IMG/VR virus record: IMGVR_UViG_3300006735_005646
Location: 1-60,578 of that record
DNA length: 60,578 nt
Source of the DNA: a virus
Reading direction: 5' to 3' (one strand)
The notes under the pieces are model-generated. The model searched no databases. It was not told the origin of the DNA and saw only the letters and a program-made list of their open reading frames with translations. Numbering within the stretch: position 1 is the stretch's first letter; every line of letters starts with the position of its first letter. Shown here one piece after another: positions 31,674 through 40,937 of this stretch. The position numbers and the translations under genes were made by a program.

Positions 31674-33268
31674 TAACTTCTAACTCCTAGTGTGACTATT
31701 AAACAAAAATTACTGTGACTTCCTGCATTTCCCGTGACATCCACCACCAAATATGTAATACTATTATCTTCACCAATATTTGGATTTGTTATGGAACTGG
31801 TTCCGTGGTGATATTGTCCCCCCAAAGGAATTGCAATTGTTTCTATTGTTTCTTCAATCGTAGGTGATGCTGCTTCAAGGTTTGTTGCTCTTCGGATTCC
31901 TTTCAATGCAACCTGCAATGAGTCTCCAGAACCAGAAGGAGAAACATCATCTGATCTCAGATCCAATCTTGTCACTACCATATTACTATAAGGAACTCTA
32001 TAAATCGCTTTATATCTAATACCAGTAGCAAGAGGAATGTCTGAGTCAACAACAAAACTGGTTGAGTCTGTGTGTGGTTCAAATTTAAGATCACCATCAC
32101 TACCAACCAGCAACATGTTTCCTTCACTGGGCGCACTTGTTGGAAAATTGTAGTTATCATTTACGGATAGATTGGCAAATGTTACACCACCTGCAACATA
32201 AATACCACTATCGGCAGTAATTCCACCACCACTAACATGTAATCTATCTGTGGGTGCTTTCGTTCCAATTCCGACTTCGCCCGTATTGAGTAGAGTCATC
32301 TTCATATCATTCTGCACAGCAAACTGTAAATCATTGAATGAACTTGATGTGTTTAAGAAACCAGAATTGCTTAATGAATTAGTAAATATTTGACCTGCAT
32401 CACCAACTATACCAAGAGTGAAATTACCTTCACTGCCGTCTTGTCCCATTTTTATAATTGGATTATCATTTTCTCCAGAGTTGTCTGTGTCTGCGATTAG
32501 GTTGAGTGTTACATCACCCGTACTAGTTGCTGTTACTGTTCCATTTGCTGTTAGTGTTCCATCGAATATTGTCTCACCTGAAACCTGAAGAACATCTGCT
32601 GTCAAACCTCCAGTAACATCAACTCCCATTCCTCCAAATGTTGCTCCACCCGCCGCATAAATACCACCATCCGCAGTGATACCAACCCCAAAATGTACTT
32701 GGGTTGGAACAATATCAATAGCATCCACACCACCCGCCGCTAGTGTTATCTGATCAGTTTGAAACTCTAGGTGAGTATTACTATCTCCAAAGTGTTGAAC
32801 ATATCTGTCAATCGTAACTTCATTTGCTCTCATTTGCAATTCTGCACCACCACCGTTGAATGCGATGTGTTCAGTATCACCACCAATTTTGATGGTTTCG
32901 TCCTCTGTCATGATGATATCACCACCAACTGTAAGATCACCACCTACGTTAACATTACTACCTAATGTCACACCACCCGCCGCATAAATACCACCACCCG
33001 CAGTGATACCACCACGAACATCTAGCATCTCAGTTGGACCAGATGTTCCTATTCCTACTTTATCTCCATCATAGAAGAATGCAGTAGCACCCGCGATGGT
33101 ACTTCCCTTACCGGAGTAAAATGCAACTTCTCCAGTATTACCTTCAGTGTTGCCAGTCTCGTCGGTAGCGGCACTCTTTTCCCATGCAACACCGTTATAC
33201 TTCCATGTTGTTGATAGGTAAGTATAAGTATCGTTTGTATTTGCACTTTTGGGAAAATTAATTGACAT
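31673..33268 (-). CDS. repeat-type tail fibre protein
   Basis: 531 aa. The N-terminal region TNDTYTYLSTTWKYNGVAWEK is a fibre module common in cyanophage-like tail proteins. Residues about 60-370 contain beta-repeats with the recurring phrase GIYAAGGVTF and GDLTVGGDI, and the C-terminal domain (about 385-531) is beta-rich and ends LVVDVTGNAGSHSNFCLIV. A trimeric fibre shaft with a C-terminal head is inferred. A late promoter variant lies upstream, inside the end of the collagen-like gene. Confidence 0.75.
   Translation of the reverse strand: MSINFPKSANTNDTYTYLSTTWKYNGVAWEKSAATDETGNTEGNTGEVAFYSGKGSTIAGATAFFYDGDKVGIGTSGPTEMLDVRGGITAGGGIYAAGGVTLGSNVNVGGDLTVGGDIIMTEDETIKIGGDTEHIAFNGGGAELQMRANEVTIDRYVQHFGDSNTHLEFQTDQITLAAGGVDAIDIVPTQVHFGVGITADGGIYAAGGATFGGMGVDVTGGLTADVLQVSGETIFDGTLTANGTVTATSTGDVTLNLIADTDNSGENDNPIIKMGQDGSEGNFTLGIVGDAGQIFTNSLSNSGFLNTSSSFNDLQFAVQNDMKMTLLNTGEVGIGTKAPTDRLHVSGGGITADSGIYVAGGVTFANLSVNDNYNFPTSAPSEGNMLLVGSDGDLKFEPHTDSTSFVVDSDIPLATGIRYKAIYRVPYSNMVVTRLDLRSDDVSPSGSGDSLQVALKGIRRATNLEAASPTIEETIETIAIPLGGQYHHGTSSITNPNIGEDNSITYLVVDVTGNAGSHSNFCLIVTLGVRS
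32173..33020 (-). repeat. dispersed repeats inside the fibre gene
   Basis: Three related stretches near 32180, 32649 and 32972 share most of a 40-base sequence encoding (I)TADGGIYAAGGVTF. They mark internal duplication of the shaft module, a usual substrate for fibre recombination. Confidence 0.7.
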
Positions 33269-33286
33269 ACATTTATTCCTTTACAC

Positions 33287-33294
33287 TATTTATC
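33287..33294 (-). promoter_or_regulatory. T4-like late promoter, NATAAATA variant
   Basis: GATAAATA on the minus strand, 19 bases before the repeat-fibre ATG and overlapping the end of the collagen-like gene. AAAGGAA lies between them. Confidence 0.65.
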
Positions 33295-34351
33295 AGAATT
33301 CTATCCATGCTTCCTGAGAAGATGAAAATGTAAATAGTTTTCCTGAGTCTGTTTCGTGCCATCTATCTCCATTTGATGGGTTTGATGGAGCAGAAGCAGA
33401 TTCTGTATATGTTCCTCCACCTGTGAAAGTTAATTCAACATCCTTTCCTCTTCGTTCGAGAGAAACACCAGTTCCTTTAAAAATTAAATCCGACACCGAC
33501 TTCGATAAGTAAATATCATTCGATGCAGTTCTATCTCGAACACCAACAGCACCACCACCGGCGAGTGCTACCCAATCTATATTTTGTGCTTGTGCGGGGG
33601 TGACAAGTTTCTGCAAAACCTTCGTGTCCACACTAATTCTTTTTGTTTCTTTATTGTACTTGAGTGGAAATTGAGCGACTGCAATTCCACTATCTCCATC
33701 TTCACCTTTATCTCCGGGATCACCTTTGTCCCCTTTGTCCCCTTTGTCGCCTTTCGATCCTTTTATTCCTGCTGGTCCAGCAATTCCTCTTTCACCCCTT
33801 ACACCTTTAGCACCCGCTTTTCCTTGTTTTCCTTCTTTTCCATTTTCTCCTTTGTCACCTTTCGTTCCAGCGACTCCCTGCTCACCTCTCTCGCCTTTCT
33901 CTCCCTGAGATCCAACTTCACCTTGAATTCCCTGAGGTCCAACTTCACCTTGAATTCCTTGAGGTCCAACTTCACCTTGAATTCCTTGAGGTCCAACTTC
34001 TCCGGGTTCTCCTTGGGGTCCAACTTCTCCGGGTTCTCCTTGGGGTCCAACTTCACCCTGAATTCCTTGAGGTCCAACTTCTCCGGGTTCTCCGGGTTCT
34101 CCTTGATCACCTTTTTTACCATCTTGACCTGGGATGCCTGGAACTCCTGAGTCACCTCTATCTCCCTTTGGACCAGGAAGTCCTTGATATGTACGGATTG
34201 GTTTTTCTATTTCTTCTACCACTTCAACTGGTTTAATCTGTTTAATCAAATCTTCCCCTCTAGGAAGATTGTGTATAGAAAAAGAATCAGAAATTTCTTC
34301 TGGTGTTTCTTCTACTTTATGATATTGATTAAAACCTTTTAGGTCTGACAT
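33293..34351 (-). CDS. collagen-like fibre protein
   Basis: ATG at 34351 (352 aa) with GAGG upstream; the in-frame TTG at 34357 is less likely. About residues 56-220 are uninterrupted Gly-X-Y repeats (GEVGPQGIQ, GDKGDKGDP), which form a trimeric collagen helix. The N-terminus (HKVEETPEEISDSFSI) probably attaches to the baseplate or another fibre, and the C-terminus (LSKSVSDLIFKGTGVSLERR, then a SNPSNGDRWHETDSGKLF module) probably trimerises. Highly repetitive DNA underlies it. Confidence 0.85.
   Translation of the reverse strand: MSDLKGFNQYHKVEETPEEISDSFSIHNLPRGEDLIKQIKPVEVVEEIEKPIRTYQGLPGPKGDRGDSGVPGIPGQDGKKGDQGEPGEPGEVGPQGIQGEVGPQGEPGEVGPQGEPGEVGPQGIQGEVGPQGIQGEVGPQGIQGEVGSQGEKGERGEQGVAGTKGDKGENGKEGKQGKAGAKGVRGERGIAGPAGIKGSKGDKGDKGDKGDPGDKGEDGDSGIAVAQFPLKYNKETKRISVDTKVLQKLVTPAQAQNIDWVALAGGGAVGVRDRTASNDIYLSKSVSDLIFKGTGVSLERRGKDVELTFTGGGTYTESASAPSNPSNGDRWHETDSGKLFTFSSSQEAWIEF
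33903..34113 (-). repeat. tandem repeats encoding Gly-X-Y units
   Basis: Units of 27 bases (gaattccttgaggtccaact and its continuation) and 9/18-base variants recur about eight times with near identity. Copy number is likely to vary between isolates and could be collapsed in assembly. Confidence 0.85.
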
Positions 34352-34360
34352 AAACAAACC

Positions 34361-34501
34361 TCATAAAAACAATGTCTGAGTTACATCCTTCTTCTTCAAT
34401 GTAACTGATGGCACTTTGTATGTGTTAGCATTTGAATGTCTGACAGAAACCATCTTTGTTGATTTCTTTTCGGTTGTGTGTTCGGTAACTTTAATTTTCA
34501 T
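34361..34501 (-). CDS. 46-aa basic protein
   Basis: ATG at 34501 overlaps the stop of the upstream structural gene (ATGA). The product, MKIKVTEHTTEKKSTKMVSV and a Lys-rich remainder (VTLKKKDVTQTLFL), is strongly basic. The tight overlap and the presence of the next gene's ribosome binding site at its end support a true gene. Function unknown. Confidence 0.5.
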   Translation of the reverse strand: MKIKVTEHTTEKKSTKMVSVRHSNANTYKVPSVTLKKKDVTQTLFL

Positions 34502-34956
34502 CGAGTTACCTCACCCGGACATTCAAATCTTCCGTCTAAGAGTCGTGTGGTGGAACCTGTGGGGATATATTTGAGTTCTAAATCATAAATATGTCTTCCA
34601 TCGGGAATCAGAGATGTTGCTGTTGCACCTGCAATGATAAGGATTCCTCCAGTTTGATCTCCACTATTTCCTGCGTTTCTGTTCAAGAATATTCCACCGG
34701 TCACTCCAAATGTCATACCCTTCAAACCAAGAGAAGAAGCAGTTGAACCTGCGGTAATACCGATAGTAAAACTATCTCCCCCAGAACCAGTAAGATGGAG
34801 AACAGTGCTAGTATCGTCACCCAAAAAAGACCTTTTTACTTTCATCTCAGCAGTATATTGATTCAAGTCGATAGCAGAGTCATCTGTGTTGGTATACAAC
34901 AGATGAAGATTCAGAGTTTCACCCTGATTCGATACTATATCATGTCTTGCTGGCAT
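34498..34956 (-). CDS. small virion structural protein, tail or fibre associated
   Basis: 152 aa; TTGGAG precedes the ATG. All-beta composition: GETLNLHLLYTNTDDSAIDL, YTAEMKVKRSFLGDD, then GTATSLIPDGRHIYDLELKY. Such small immunoglobulin- or beta-sandwich-like proteins with a YDLEL ending stand beside tail-fibre genes in marine T4-like phages. Probably a baseplate or fibre connector. No enzymatic motif. Confidence 0.55.
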   Translation of the reverse strand: MPARHDIVSNQGETLNLHLLYTNTDDSAIDLNQYTAEMKVKRSFLGDDTSTVLHLTGSGGDSFTIGITAGSTASSLGLKGMTFGVTGGIFLNRNAGNSGDQTGGILIIAGATATSLIPDGRHIYDLELKYIPTGSTTRLLDGRFECPGEVTR

Positions 34957-35000
34957 ATGTTTACTCCAATTTCCCTACCACTATATATGCATTAAAGAAT

Positions 35001-36305
35001 CTATCTTTTGGCTTTAGGACGACTTTTTCCTCTCTTGTTCTGATTGGATTTTGTTCCTTTTTTGGGAGTATTTCTTTTTGCAATCTTTTCTTGCTTCTTT
35101 GCTTCCTCTTCTTGGATTTTCCTTTGTGCTTCTTGTTGTGCCTGTTCTGTTTGAATTTGCATAACTATTCTTTCGTATTGATTGAAATTTTCTACAATTC
35201 TAGCACGATGATCAGGAGGAATGAGATTTTCATCAAGGAGTCGCTTACATGCATGATAACCAACGTGAGGTTTACCTGCATAGAAAGCAGTTGCACCAAT
35301 TTCATCTAGTATTTGCCACTTATAGACATCATCACTAATGAATAGAATATCATTTTCTGGATATGGTATCTCTAGAGCCATTCTTGCAAAGATATATCCC
35401 AACTTTGGTTTATCGTGAACTTGTCTATAGAGTCTTGCAATCTGAAACAAAGGTTCTGCACGGTGTGGTCTATACTCATAGCAATCCAAGAACGACTGCT
35501 GAATAACAGGCCAAGGTTCATCTATAAGAGCATTGAGAATTGCAACTCTAAAATAGGAATAGTATACTTCTTCTTCCCAACCACCCATAGTGGTTCTTTT
35601 CTGGTACGCTTCTCTTGACTTTTCAAACTGCTGTGAGTCAAAATATGATTGAGCAAGATAGAATTGATAGCGAGCGTTTTCAGGTTCTTCTTTCAATGCT
35701 TCTTCTAGATTTTCTGCATCTCTTTCATATTTTTCTTTGGTTGTGATTCCAACATTTCTAGCACCAAGAGTTCTGGCAGCAATATTATATTTGGGGTTTA
35801 GAATTCTCTCTGTGCTTGCTGCCGGATTTGACTTACATTCTGCAAATTCGTGGAGAACACCAACATAACTCCAGTCAATTCCAGTCTTGAATATTTGATT
35901 TCTCCACCAACTGAAATCTTCTCTTCCGATACGAAGACTATAAGAATCTGCTGTCATGTTTTCTGGAAATTGAAAATCACCTTCAACAAAATCATCTGCA
36001 TCAATTACCCAGGCATAATCTGCCTTTCCATCACAATTTCTGAGTGATTCTGTTCTACTTCCAATCTTACCTGCATGATCACCAAATCCCTTCCAGTCAG
36101 AACGATAAACTTCTCCAGGCACACCATTCTCTTCCATGAACTGTTCAATCAATTCTGGTGTTCCATCATCAGAACCTGTGTCTGTTATGTCATAGCGATC
36201 AATATATGGCAGCATAGACTCAAGACATTCTTTAATGATATGAGTTTCATTCTTCACAATCATGCACAATGTGATGGTTTTATCTTTTGGTGTTTTCTTT
36301 TTCAT
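35001..36305 (-). CDS. glycosyltransferase family 2 with TPR-like repeats
   Basis: 434 aa. Residues 10-150 form a GT-A domain (TLCMIVKNETHIIKECLESM, ITDTGSDDGT, WVIDADDFVEG with the metal motif). Residues about 195-360 are helical pairs like tetratricopeptide repeats (ENARYQFYLAQSYFDSQQFE, EPLFQIARLYRQV). The C-terminus is a Lys-rich, low-complexity tail. The TPR part may bind the acceptor protein, as in O-GlcNAc-type transferases. It opens the leftmost end of the glycan island. Confidence 0.8.
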   Translation of the reverse strand: MKKKTPKDKTITLCMIVKNETHIIKECLESMLPYIDRYDITDTGSDDGTPELIEQFMEENGVPGEVYRSDWKGFGDHAGKIGSRTESLRNCDGKADYAWVIDADDFVEGDFQFPENMTADSYSLRIGREDFSWWRNQIFKTGIDWSYVGVLHEFAECKSNPAASTERILNPKYNIAARTLGARNVGITTKEKYERDAENLEEALKEEPENARYQFYLAQSYFDSQQFEKSREAYQKRTTMGGWEEEVYYSYFRVAILNALIDEPWPVIQQSFLDCYEYRPHRAEPLFQIARLYRQVHDKPKLGYIFARMALEIPYPENDILFISDDVYKWQILDEIGATAFYAGKPHVGYHACKRLLDENLIPPDHRARIVENFNQYERIVMQIQTEQAQQEAQRKIQEEEAKKQEKIAKRNTPKKGTKSNQNKRGKSRPKAKR

Positions 36306-37195
36306 AGTCTTCTTTCACTTTCAAGTATTCTTAATATATTATCACAAGTTCCTTCAAGTGTAAAATACTTAGTATAAACTTCTTTCACTTTAGTTTTCAT
36401 ACTGTTATATTCTTCGTCTATTATTGCCTGAAGTCTTTCATATAAACTATTTATCTCGCCTGGAGCATCAGAAACTAGAACACAAAATTCTTCCCAGTTC
36501 ACATCATGGTTCCACGGAAGCCACAAATCATCACTAACATAAACCGGAACTGCATCCAACTGCATTGCTTCGTATAATCTGAAACTTGCAGGACCATATC
36601 CCCTCGGACAAAGAACAAATTTACTTTCCAAAGATGTCTGAATGAAATCATCGAGTCTATCATCCGAAACATTCATGTTCCAACCATCCGAACTTATCTT
36701 TACTTCTGGTTTACCTTGTAAGGAGTTTATCATCTTTTGTCGAATAGGATGTGTGCTTGAACCAACAAAAGATGCAAGATACTTCTTTGTTTTCTTTTTG
36801 TGTTCTGGTAGTTCTCCACAGATGAGAGGAGTGGGAACAGTCATTCTCGTCTTTACTCTTCCTCCCGCAGAAAACACAACAGTATTTTCGGGGATAGAAT
36901 GCATCGGTGCATCATCGTGTTGACATACTGTGAAGTAAGAGTCGCTAGAATCGAGAGTATTTAACTGTGCTTGCATCTGAAGCATATTCACTTTGTCACC
37001 CCACTCTGGAAGTGCGCCGTTGTTGTAACAATTCGTCCAATAAACAGGAATGTATTTCCTGTCTAATTTATGGAACCTGTCTTTATTTCTTTCATAGTAA
37101 TCAAAGAAATATTCTTCCAAATACTTACCTGTATGATAAGGAGGATATGCAGGACAAGTTGATTCTGGTCTTAACTCTTCAAACAACAAACCCAT
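36302..37195 (-). CDS. exostosin-like glycosyltransferase
   Basis: 297 aa, overlapping the next gene. The segment KFVLCPRGYGPASFRLYEAM, followed by PVYVSDDLWLPW, is the hallmark of the exostosin (GT47) fold. The N-terminal half contains PPYHTGKYLEEYFFDYYERN and IPVYWTNCYNN. A Golgi enzyme family in eukaryotes, with bacterial and viral relatives. The sugar is unknown. Confidence 0.75.
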   Translation of the reverse strand: MGLLFEELRPESTCPAYPPYHTGKYLEEYFFDYYERNKDRFHKLDRKYIPVYWTNCYNNGALPEWGDKVNMLQMQAQLNTLDSSDSYFTVCQHDDAPMHSIPENTVVFSAGGRVKTRMTVPTPLICGELPEHKKKTKKYLASFVGSSTHPIRQKMINSLQGKPEVKISSDGWNMNVSDDRLDDFIQTSLESKFVLCPRGYGPASFRLYEAMQLDAVPVYVSDDLWLPWNHDVNWEEFCVLVSDAPGEINSLYERLQAIIDEEYNSMKTKVKEVYTKYFTLEGTCDNILRILESERRL

Positions 37196-37198
37196 TAT

Positions 37199-38131
37199 CT
37201 ATACCATCGATTCTTTGTATGATGTAACCCAGTCTTCGAGAACTACCTTTGGATTCCATTTTAAAATTTCATGTGCCTTTGAACAGTCAGAAAGTGTTTC
37301 TCTTGACTCTCCAGGTCTTTCGGGAATATGAACAAACTTTGCATCTTCTCCTCCGACAAGGTTAACAATGTCGTGAATGTTGTGGTTTGAACCAGAACCA
37401 ATATTAAATATTTCACCAATAGCATCTTCGTTGTCTGTGAATGCTGCTAGAATATTTGCTTCAACAACATCTGAAACGTGAGTGAAATCTCTCCTCTGCA
37501 TACCATCACCCACAACTGTCATTGGTTCTCCCTTTGCATACTGTCTTTGAAACAAACCAATTACTGGTGCATATTGTCCTTTCACTGGTTGTCTTTCGCC
37601 ATAGACATTAAAGTATCTAAAGGTTACTGTTTCCAACCCAAACAATTTGGTATACATCTGACAAAGTTCTTCTCCAGATGTCTTTGAAACTGAGTATGGA
37701 TTCAGACAATCCTTTACCATATCTTCCTTGTTTGGAATTGGATTTGCCAAACCATACGCAGAAGATGTTGAAGAGTATATAACTCTCTTCACACCATTTT
37801 TTCTTGCGGCTTGTAGTATGTTACAAGTTCCAAGAACATTTGTCTTTACCGCAAGAACTGGATCTTCGATTGCAGGTTGGATTCTTGATTCTGCTGCCAA
37901 GTGGAATATATAGTCCACTCCATCAAACAACTTTTCTAGTAAATCATATCCCGAACCAACTCCACCAACATCCCATCTATAATATTGTGCTTTGCTGTTG
38001 TAATAAAAACTCTCATGTGCGTCGGAAGATTCATTATCCACAACAAGGACTTCATGTCCGTCTTTTACCAATCTATCTACTAGATTTGAACCAATGAATC
38101 CCGAACCACCTGTTACTATCACTTTACTCAT
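37199..38131 (-). CDS. NAD-dependent sugar epimerase (GalE-like)
   Basis: ATG at 38131 (MSKVIVTGGSGFIGSN, 310 aa) with GGAG upstream; an ATG at 38137 lies on top of that site. Extended SDR: GGSGFIGS at 8-15, FHLAAES, catalytic YSVSK (about 147-151), FRYFNVYGERQ. It converts a nucleotide sugar such as UDP-glucose. A T4-type late promoter precedes it. Confidence 0.85.
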   Translation of the reverse strand: MSKVIVTGGSGFIGSNLVDRLVKDGHEVLVVDNESSDAHESFYYNSKAQYYRWDVGGVGSGYDLLEKLFDGVDYIFHLAAESRIQPAIEDPVLAVKTNVLGTCNILQAARKNGVKRVIYSSTSSAYGLANPIPNKEDMVKDCLNPYSVSKTSGEELCQMYTKLFGLETVTFRYFNVYGERQPVKGQYAPVIGLFQRQYAKGEPMTVVGDGMQRRDFTHVSDVVEANILAAFTDNEDAIGEIFNIGSGSNHNIHDIVNLVGGEDAKFVHIPERPGESRETLSDCSKAHEILKWNPKVVLEDWVTSYKESMV

Positions 38132-38865
38132 AACCATCTCCTATAGAATAACTCTGAACTATTTATAAGTTCTTTTGGAATTGATAATCTATTAATTAAA
38201 TCATTACGAACATAGATCAGATTTCCAGTATGACATATCAACGAATACTCCATTTCTTCTGCAACAGAAAGACTATAAGAGAAAGAAGATGTTCCGCCAT
38301 CATTCTTCTCTGTAGATTCTGGTGGAATAGAACTGTTTATTTCAATTACTACAATCTTTGGTTTATATTTTTTATGATGTTTCCATATAGGATGATCACA
38401 AACATCTGTGTCTATGTTCAATACATCATAGTCTTCTGGGATTTCAGTCTTGTCTAAAATTTCATCAAGTTCCATTCCTTCTAATTTTTCTTTTCTTGGT
38501 TTTCCCCACCGGGTATCATTTTCTTCTATTACTCTGAGTGTTTGTTCTTTTTCCTCATCTGTATATGATGGAGGAATCACAGCATAATTGAAAACAATAA
38601 CATTTGGAAATTCTTTTGGTAAATCTACGAGATGTTCAAATTTTGGTTCTCCTCCACCACCCACAATAGATGGTTCAATCATTACTGCATTTGCACCTTG
38701 ATTTATAAACTGACGAACATTACTATATGCAATTCCATCATATGCACCCACATCAACACACCAAGAACTTGATGGTTTAATGTCTAATTCACTCATAAGT
38801 CTAAGAAGAACTCCGTCTTCTCCGTTCTGACTTAATATATTCATTTTGAATTTATCGTAATACAT
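38128..38865 (-). CDS. FkbM-type methyltransferase
   Basis: 245 aa. MNILSQNGEDGVLLRLM and SWCVDVGAYDGIAYSNVRQF followed by AVMIEP form the SAM-binding core of FkbM-like O-methyltransferases; YDVLNIDTDVCDH and IVVIEINSSI match the later motifs. It probably methylates a sugar in the glycan made by neighbours. Its end contains a late promoter for the next gene. Confidence 0.75.
   Translation of the reverse strand: MYYDKFKMNILSQNGEDGVLLRLMSELDIKPSSSWCVDVGAYDGIAYSNVRQFINQGANAVMIEPSIVGGGGEPKFEHLVDLPKEFPNVIVFNYAVIPPSYTDEEKEQTLRVIEENDTRWGKPRKEKLEGMELDEILDKTEIPEDYDVLNIDTDVCDHPIWKHHKKYKPKIVVIEINSSIPPESTEKNDGGTSSFSYSLSVAEEMEYSLICHTGNLIYVRNDLINRLSIPKELINSSELFYRRWL
38160..38167 (-). promoter_or_regulatory. 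T4-type late promoter before the epimerase
   Basis: TATAAATA on the minus strand, 29 bases before ATG 38131, inside the end of the methyltransferase gene. Confidence 0.65.
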
Positions 38866-38868
38866 TAA

Positions 38869-39879
38869 CTAAAACCCTCTTTCCATAACAAGTTCTAACA
38901 TCTCAATAGCAGTTTCTTTCATTAATTCCTTAATGTTAGTATTTGGTTTCCATTGTAATTTTGTCTGTATTTTCTTTATTGAACCCAATGAACTTTTGTT
39001 TGTTTCTTTTGCCACAACTTCTTTAAGTAAAGGATATTCCCCCTCAAATAATTTTGGATATGAATCCCACAATTTATGGGATTCTCTATAAACTGGTTCG
39101 ATTTCTGATTGAAGTGCATTCTTCACAGTTTCTGATATTTCCTTCACCGAAACTGCCGTTCCTGTGCAAACATTAAATATATCATTTGGTTTTCTCTCCA
39201 TACACAGTTCCACCATTCTAATAACATCATCAACATGAATATAATCTCTAGATTGATTTCCATCCGAATGTAGGATTGGTTTTCTGTTGTTTGAAAATTC
39301 ACGAACAAGATAATTCAACAGTGGTGGACTCGTTCTATGAATGTCCTGCCGCGGACCGAACACATTGAAAAATCGAAGTGTAGTAATGTTCATTTTATAA
39401 TTTTCTCTATACGAATTACAAAGGCCTTCTGCCATTTGTTTGGTGATAGAATACATTAAAGTGGGACTCGTAACCAAAGACTCTTCCAACAGCGGAGAAT
39501 TATTGTTCTCATAAATTGCACTGGTGCTTGCAAATATAAAACTAGAAATGCCCCTGTCCTTTGCAAAATTCAAAAGGTTAAGAGTCCCATTAACATTAAT
39601 AGAAAGGGCTTCTTCTGGATTGCTCTCACAATCTGGTAGAGCGGTGACTGCTGCCAAATGAATCACATGGTCAAATTTAATATCTTTCCACAAGTTACTT
39701 AAATCTTCTTCGATGGAGAGGTTTACCCAATCACCAAGTAACTCGTCATTTTCATACAGATTTTCCTTATAACCATTTCTGAGGTTATCAATTAAATATA
39801 AATTATGATTATTATTCTTTAGTTTTCTTGCAAGAGTTGAACCTATTCCTCCCGCGGCACCTGTGATTAAAATATTCAT
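38869..39879 (-). CDS. NAD-dependent sugar epimerase/dehydratase
   Basis: 336 aa, start in an ATGA overlap. Extended SDR: ITGAAGGIGSTLARKL, HVIHLAAVTALPD, YSITK as the catalytic YxxxK, LRFFNVFGPRQD, and a C-terminal substrate part. It differs clearly from the other epimerase, so the island has at least two. A weak late motif (AATAAATA, 39919-39926) precedes it. Confidence 0.82.
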   Translation of the reverse strand: MNILITGAAGGIGSTLARKLKNNNHNLYLIDNLRNGYKENLYENDELLGDWVNLSIEEDLSNLWKDIKFDHVIHLAAVTALPDCESNPEEALSINVNGTLNLLNFAKDRGISSFIFASTSAIYENNNSPLLEESLVTSPTLMYSITKQMAEGLCNSYRENYKMNITTLRFFNVFGPRQDIHRTSPPLLNYLVREFSNNRKPILHSDGNQSRDYIHVDDVIRMVELCMERKPNDIFNVCTGTAVSVKEISETVKNALQSEIEPVYRESHKLWDSYPKLFEGEYPLLKEVVAKETNKSSLGSIKKIQTKLQWKPNTNIKELMKETAIEMLELVMERGF

Positions 39880-40937
39880 TTAGTCAAAAACTCCTCAAGA
39901 TTATCACTGTTTCTAGAAATATTTATTGCCTTTGCTGACGGGTAGAGGTTGGTTGGAGCAAAATCATTTATCAGAATTCTTTCGCAATGGGGTAAACCCA
40001 TTACCATGTTATGATAATTAATTCCATTTCTCTTCAATTCTTCTTCCGTTTCCTTTCTGGAAGATTCTGGTCTACTTGTTGTAATTATAACATAAACAAA
40101 ACCAGAGTCAAACATTTTATTAATAGTATCGGCATTTCTCTTTAAGAGTTTACCTGACCCCCGATATGGTGGTAAATATTCTCCTGTGTTTTCTATCAAT
40201 GTGCCATCCAAATCCACAAAAACTGTTTTGAACTTAGATTTAAACTCATTCCAATGATCACTTGTTCCATAATCTTCAAAAGTTAAACATTCGAGACCAT
40301 AAAAATCTTTGCCTTGAAGAAGCATCTCATAAATTATGTGACTGATGTAGCATTCTCCTTCCATCATTTTAAGTGAATCGTATATATTACAAAATTCTGT
40401 TGCAGAAGAAAAACAATATCCTCCAACAGAGAATGTTGAACTTATCACCTTTTTCTCAACAATGTTGGTGATTACACCCCCTTGATCCATTTCAATGTAA
40501 CTCTTAGAACCTGCATCCAATTTGCCAACGGAATTTAAGTCACAGTAACATACTTGGTTTTTTTCATTGTTTATGATAGTTTCAAACTTTCCGTCTGAGT
40601 CCTTCACACATATAAAACCTTCAATTTTTTCTTCTTTGATTGCTTGATATATTGTTTCGGATTGCGAGTCGGTTTTTTCTTTTAAATAAAGAATTTTAGA
40701 TTTATCCAAAATACCAATGCCATCTAATTGTCGTTTTAATCCATTTGTAAAGTTAAACTTTTTTTCGTGGTCTTCCAGTGTAACAAAAATGATTCTATCA
40801 AAGAAGTCTAAATTAATACCAGAAATTGATTCCACCACCATAAAAAAATTACTACTTGGGTGTGTCAACATCCATTTTGGTTTTTGATTTGGAAATCTAC
40901 TAGACTTTCCTGCCATTGGTATCATTAAAGTTTTCAT
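39876..40937 (-). CDS. sugar-nucleotidyltransferase fused to HAD phosphatase
   Basis: 353 aa. Residues 1-225: MIPMAGKSSRFPNQKPKWML, the GxGxR-type motif of nucleotide-sugar pyrophosphorylases, and FICVKDSDGKFE. Residues 235-353: FVDLDGTLIEN (HAD motif I), VIITTSRPESS (motif II) and RILINDFAPTN (motif IV). The fusion could activate a sugar phosphate and remove a competing phosphate, or first make then use a hexose phosphate. Similar two-part enzymes occur in capsule loci. Confidence 0.78.
   Translation of the reverse strand: MKTLMIPMAGKSSRFPNQKPKWMLTHPSSNFFMVVESISGINLDFFDRIIFVTLEDHEKKFNFTNGLKRQLDGIGILDKSKILYLKEKTDSQSETIYQAIKEEKIEGFICVKDSDGKFETIINNEKNQVCYCDLNSVGKLDAGSKSYIEMDQGGVITNIVEKKVISSTFSVGGYCFSSATEFCNIYDSLKMMEGECYISHIIYEMLLQGKDFYGLECLTFEDYGTSDHWNEFKSKFKTVFVDLDGTLIENTGEYLPPYRGSGKLLKRNADTINKMFDSGFVYVIITTSRPESSRKETEEELKRNGINYHNMVMGLPHCERILINDFAPTNLYPSAKAINISRNSDNLEEFLTK

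Noticed and set aside
32655-32995. CATAAATA on the plus strand in the fibre repeats
   Set aside because: It is a by-product of the repeated codons for GIYAAGG and faces against all genes here.
33584-34155. Long open frames on the plus strand and other frame across the collagen-like gene
   Set aside because: Low-complexity shadows of the Gly-X-Y repeats; no ribosome binding site and no recognisable product.
36448-36455. GATAAATA on the minus strand inside the exostosin-like gene
   Set aside because: It lies over 140 bases before the next start, in the middle of a coding region; probably chance in AT-rich DNA.
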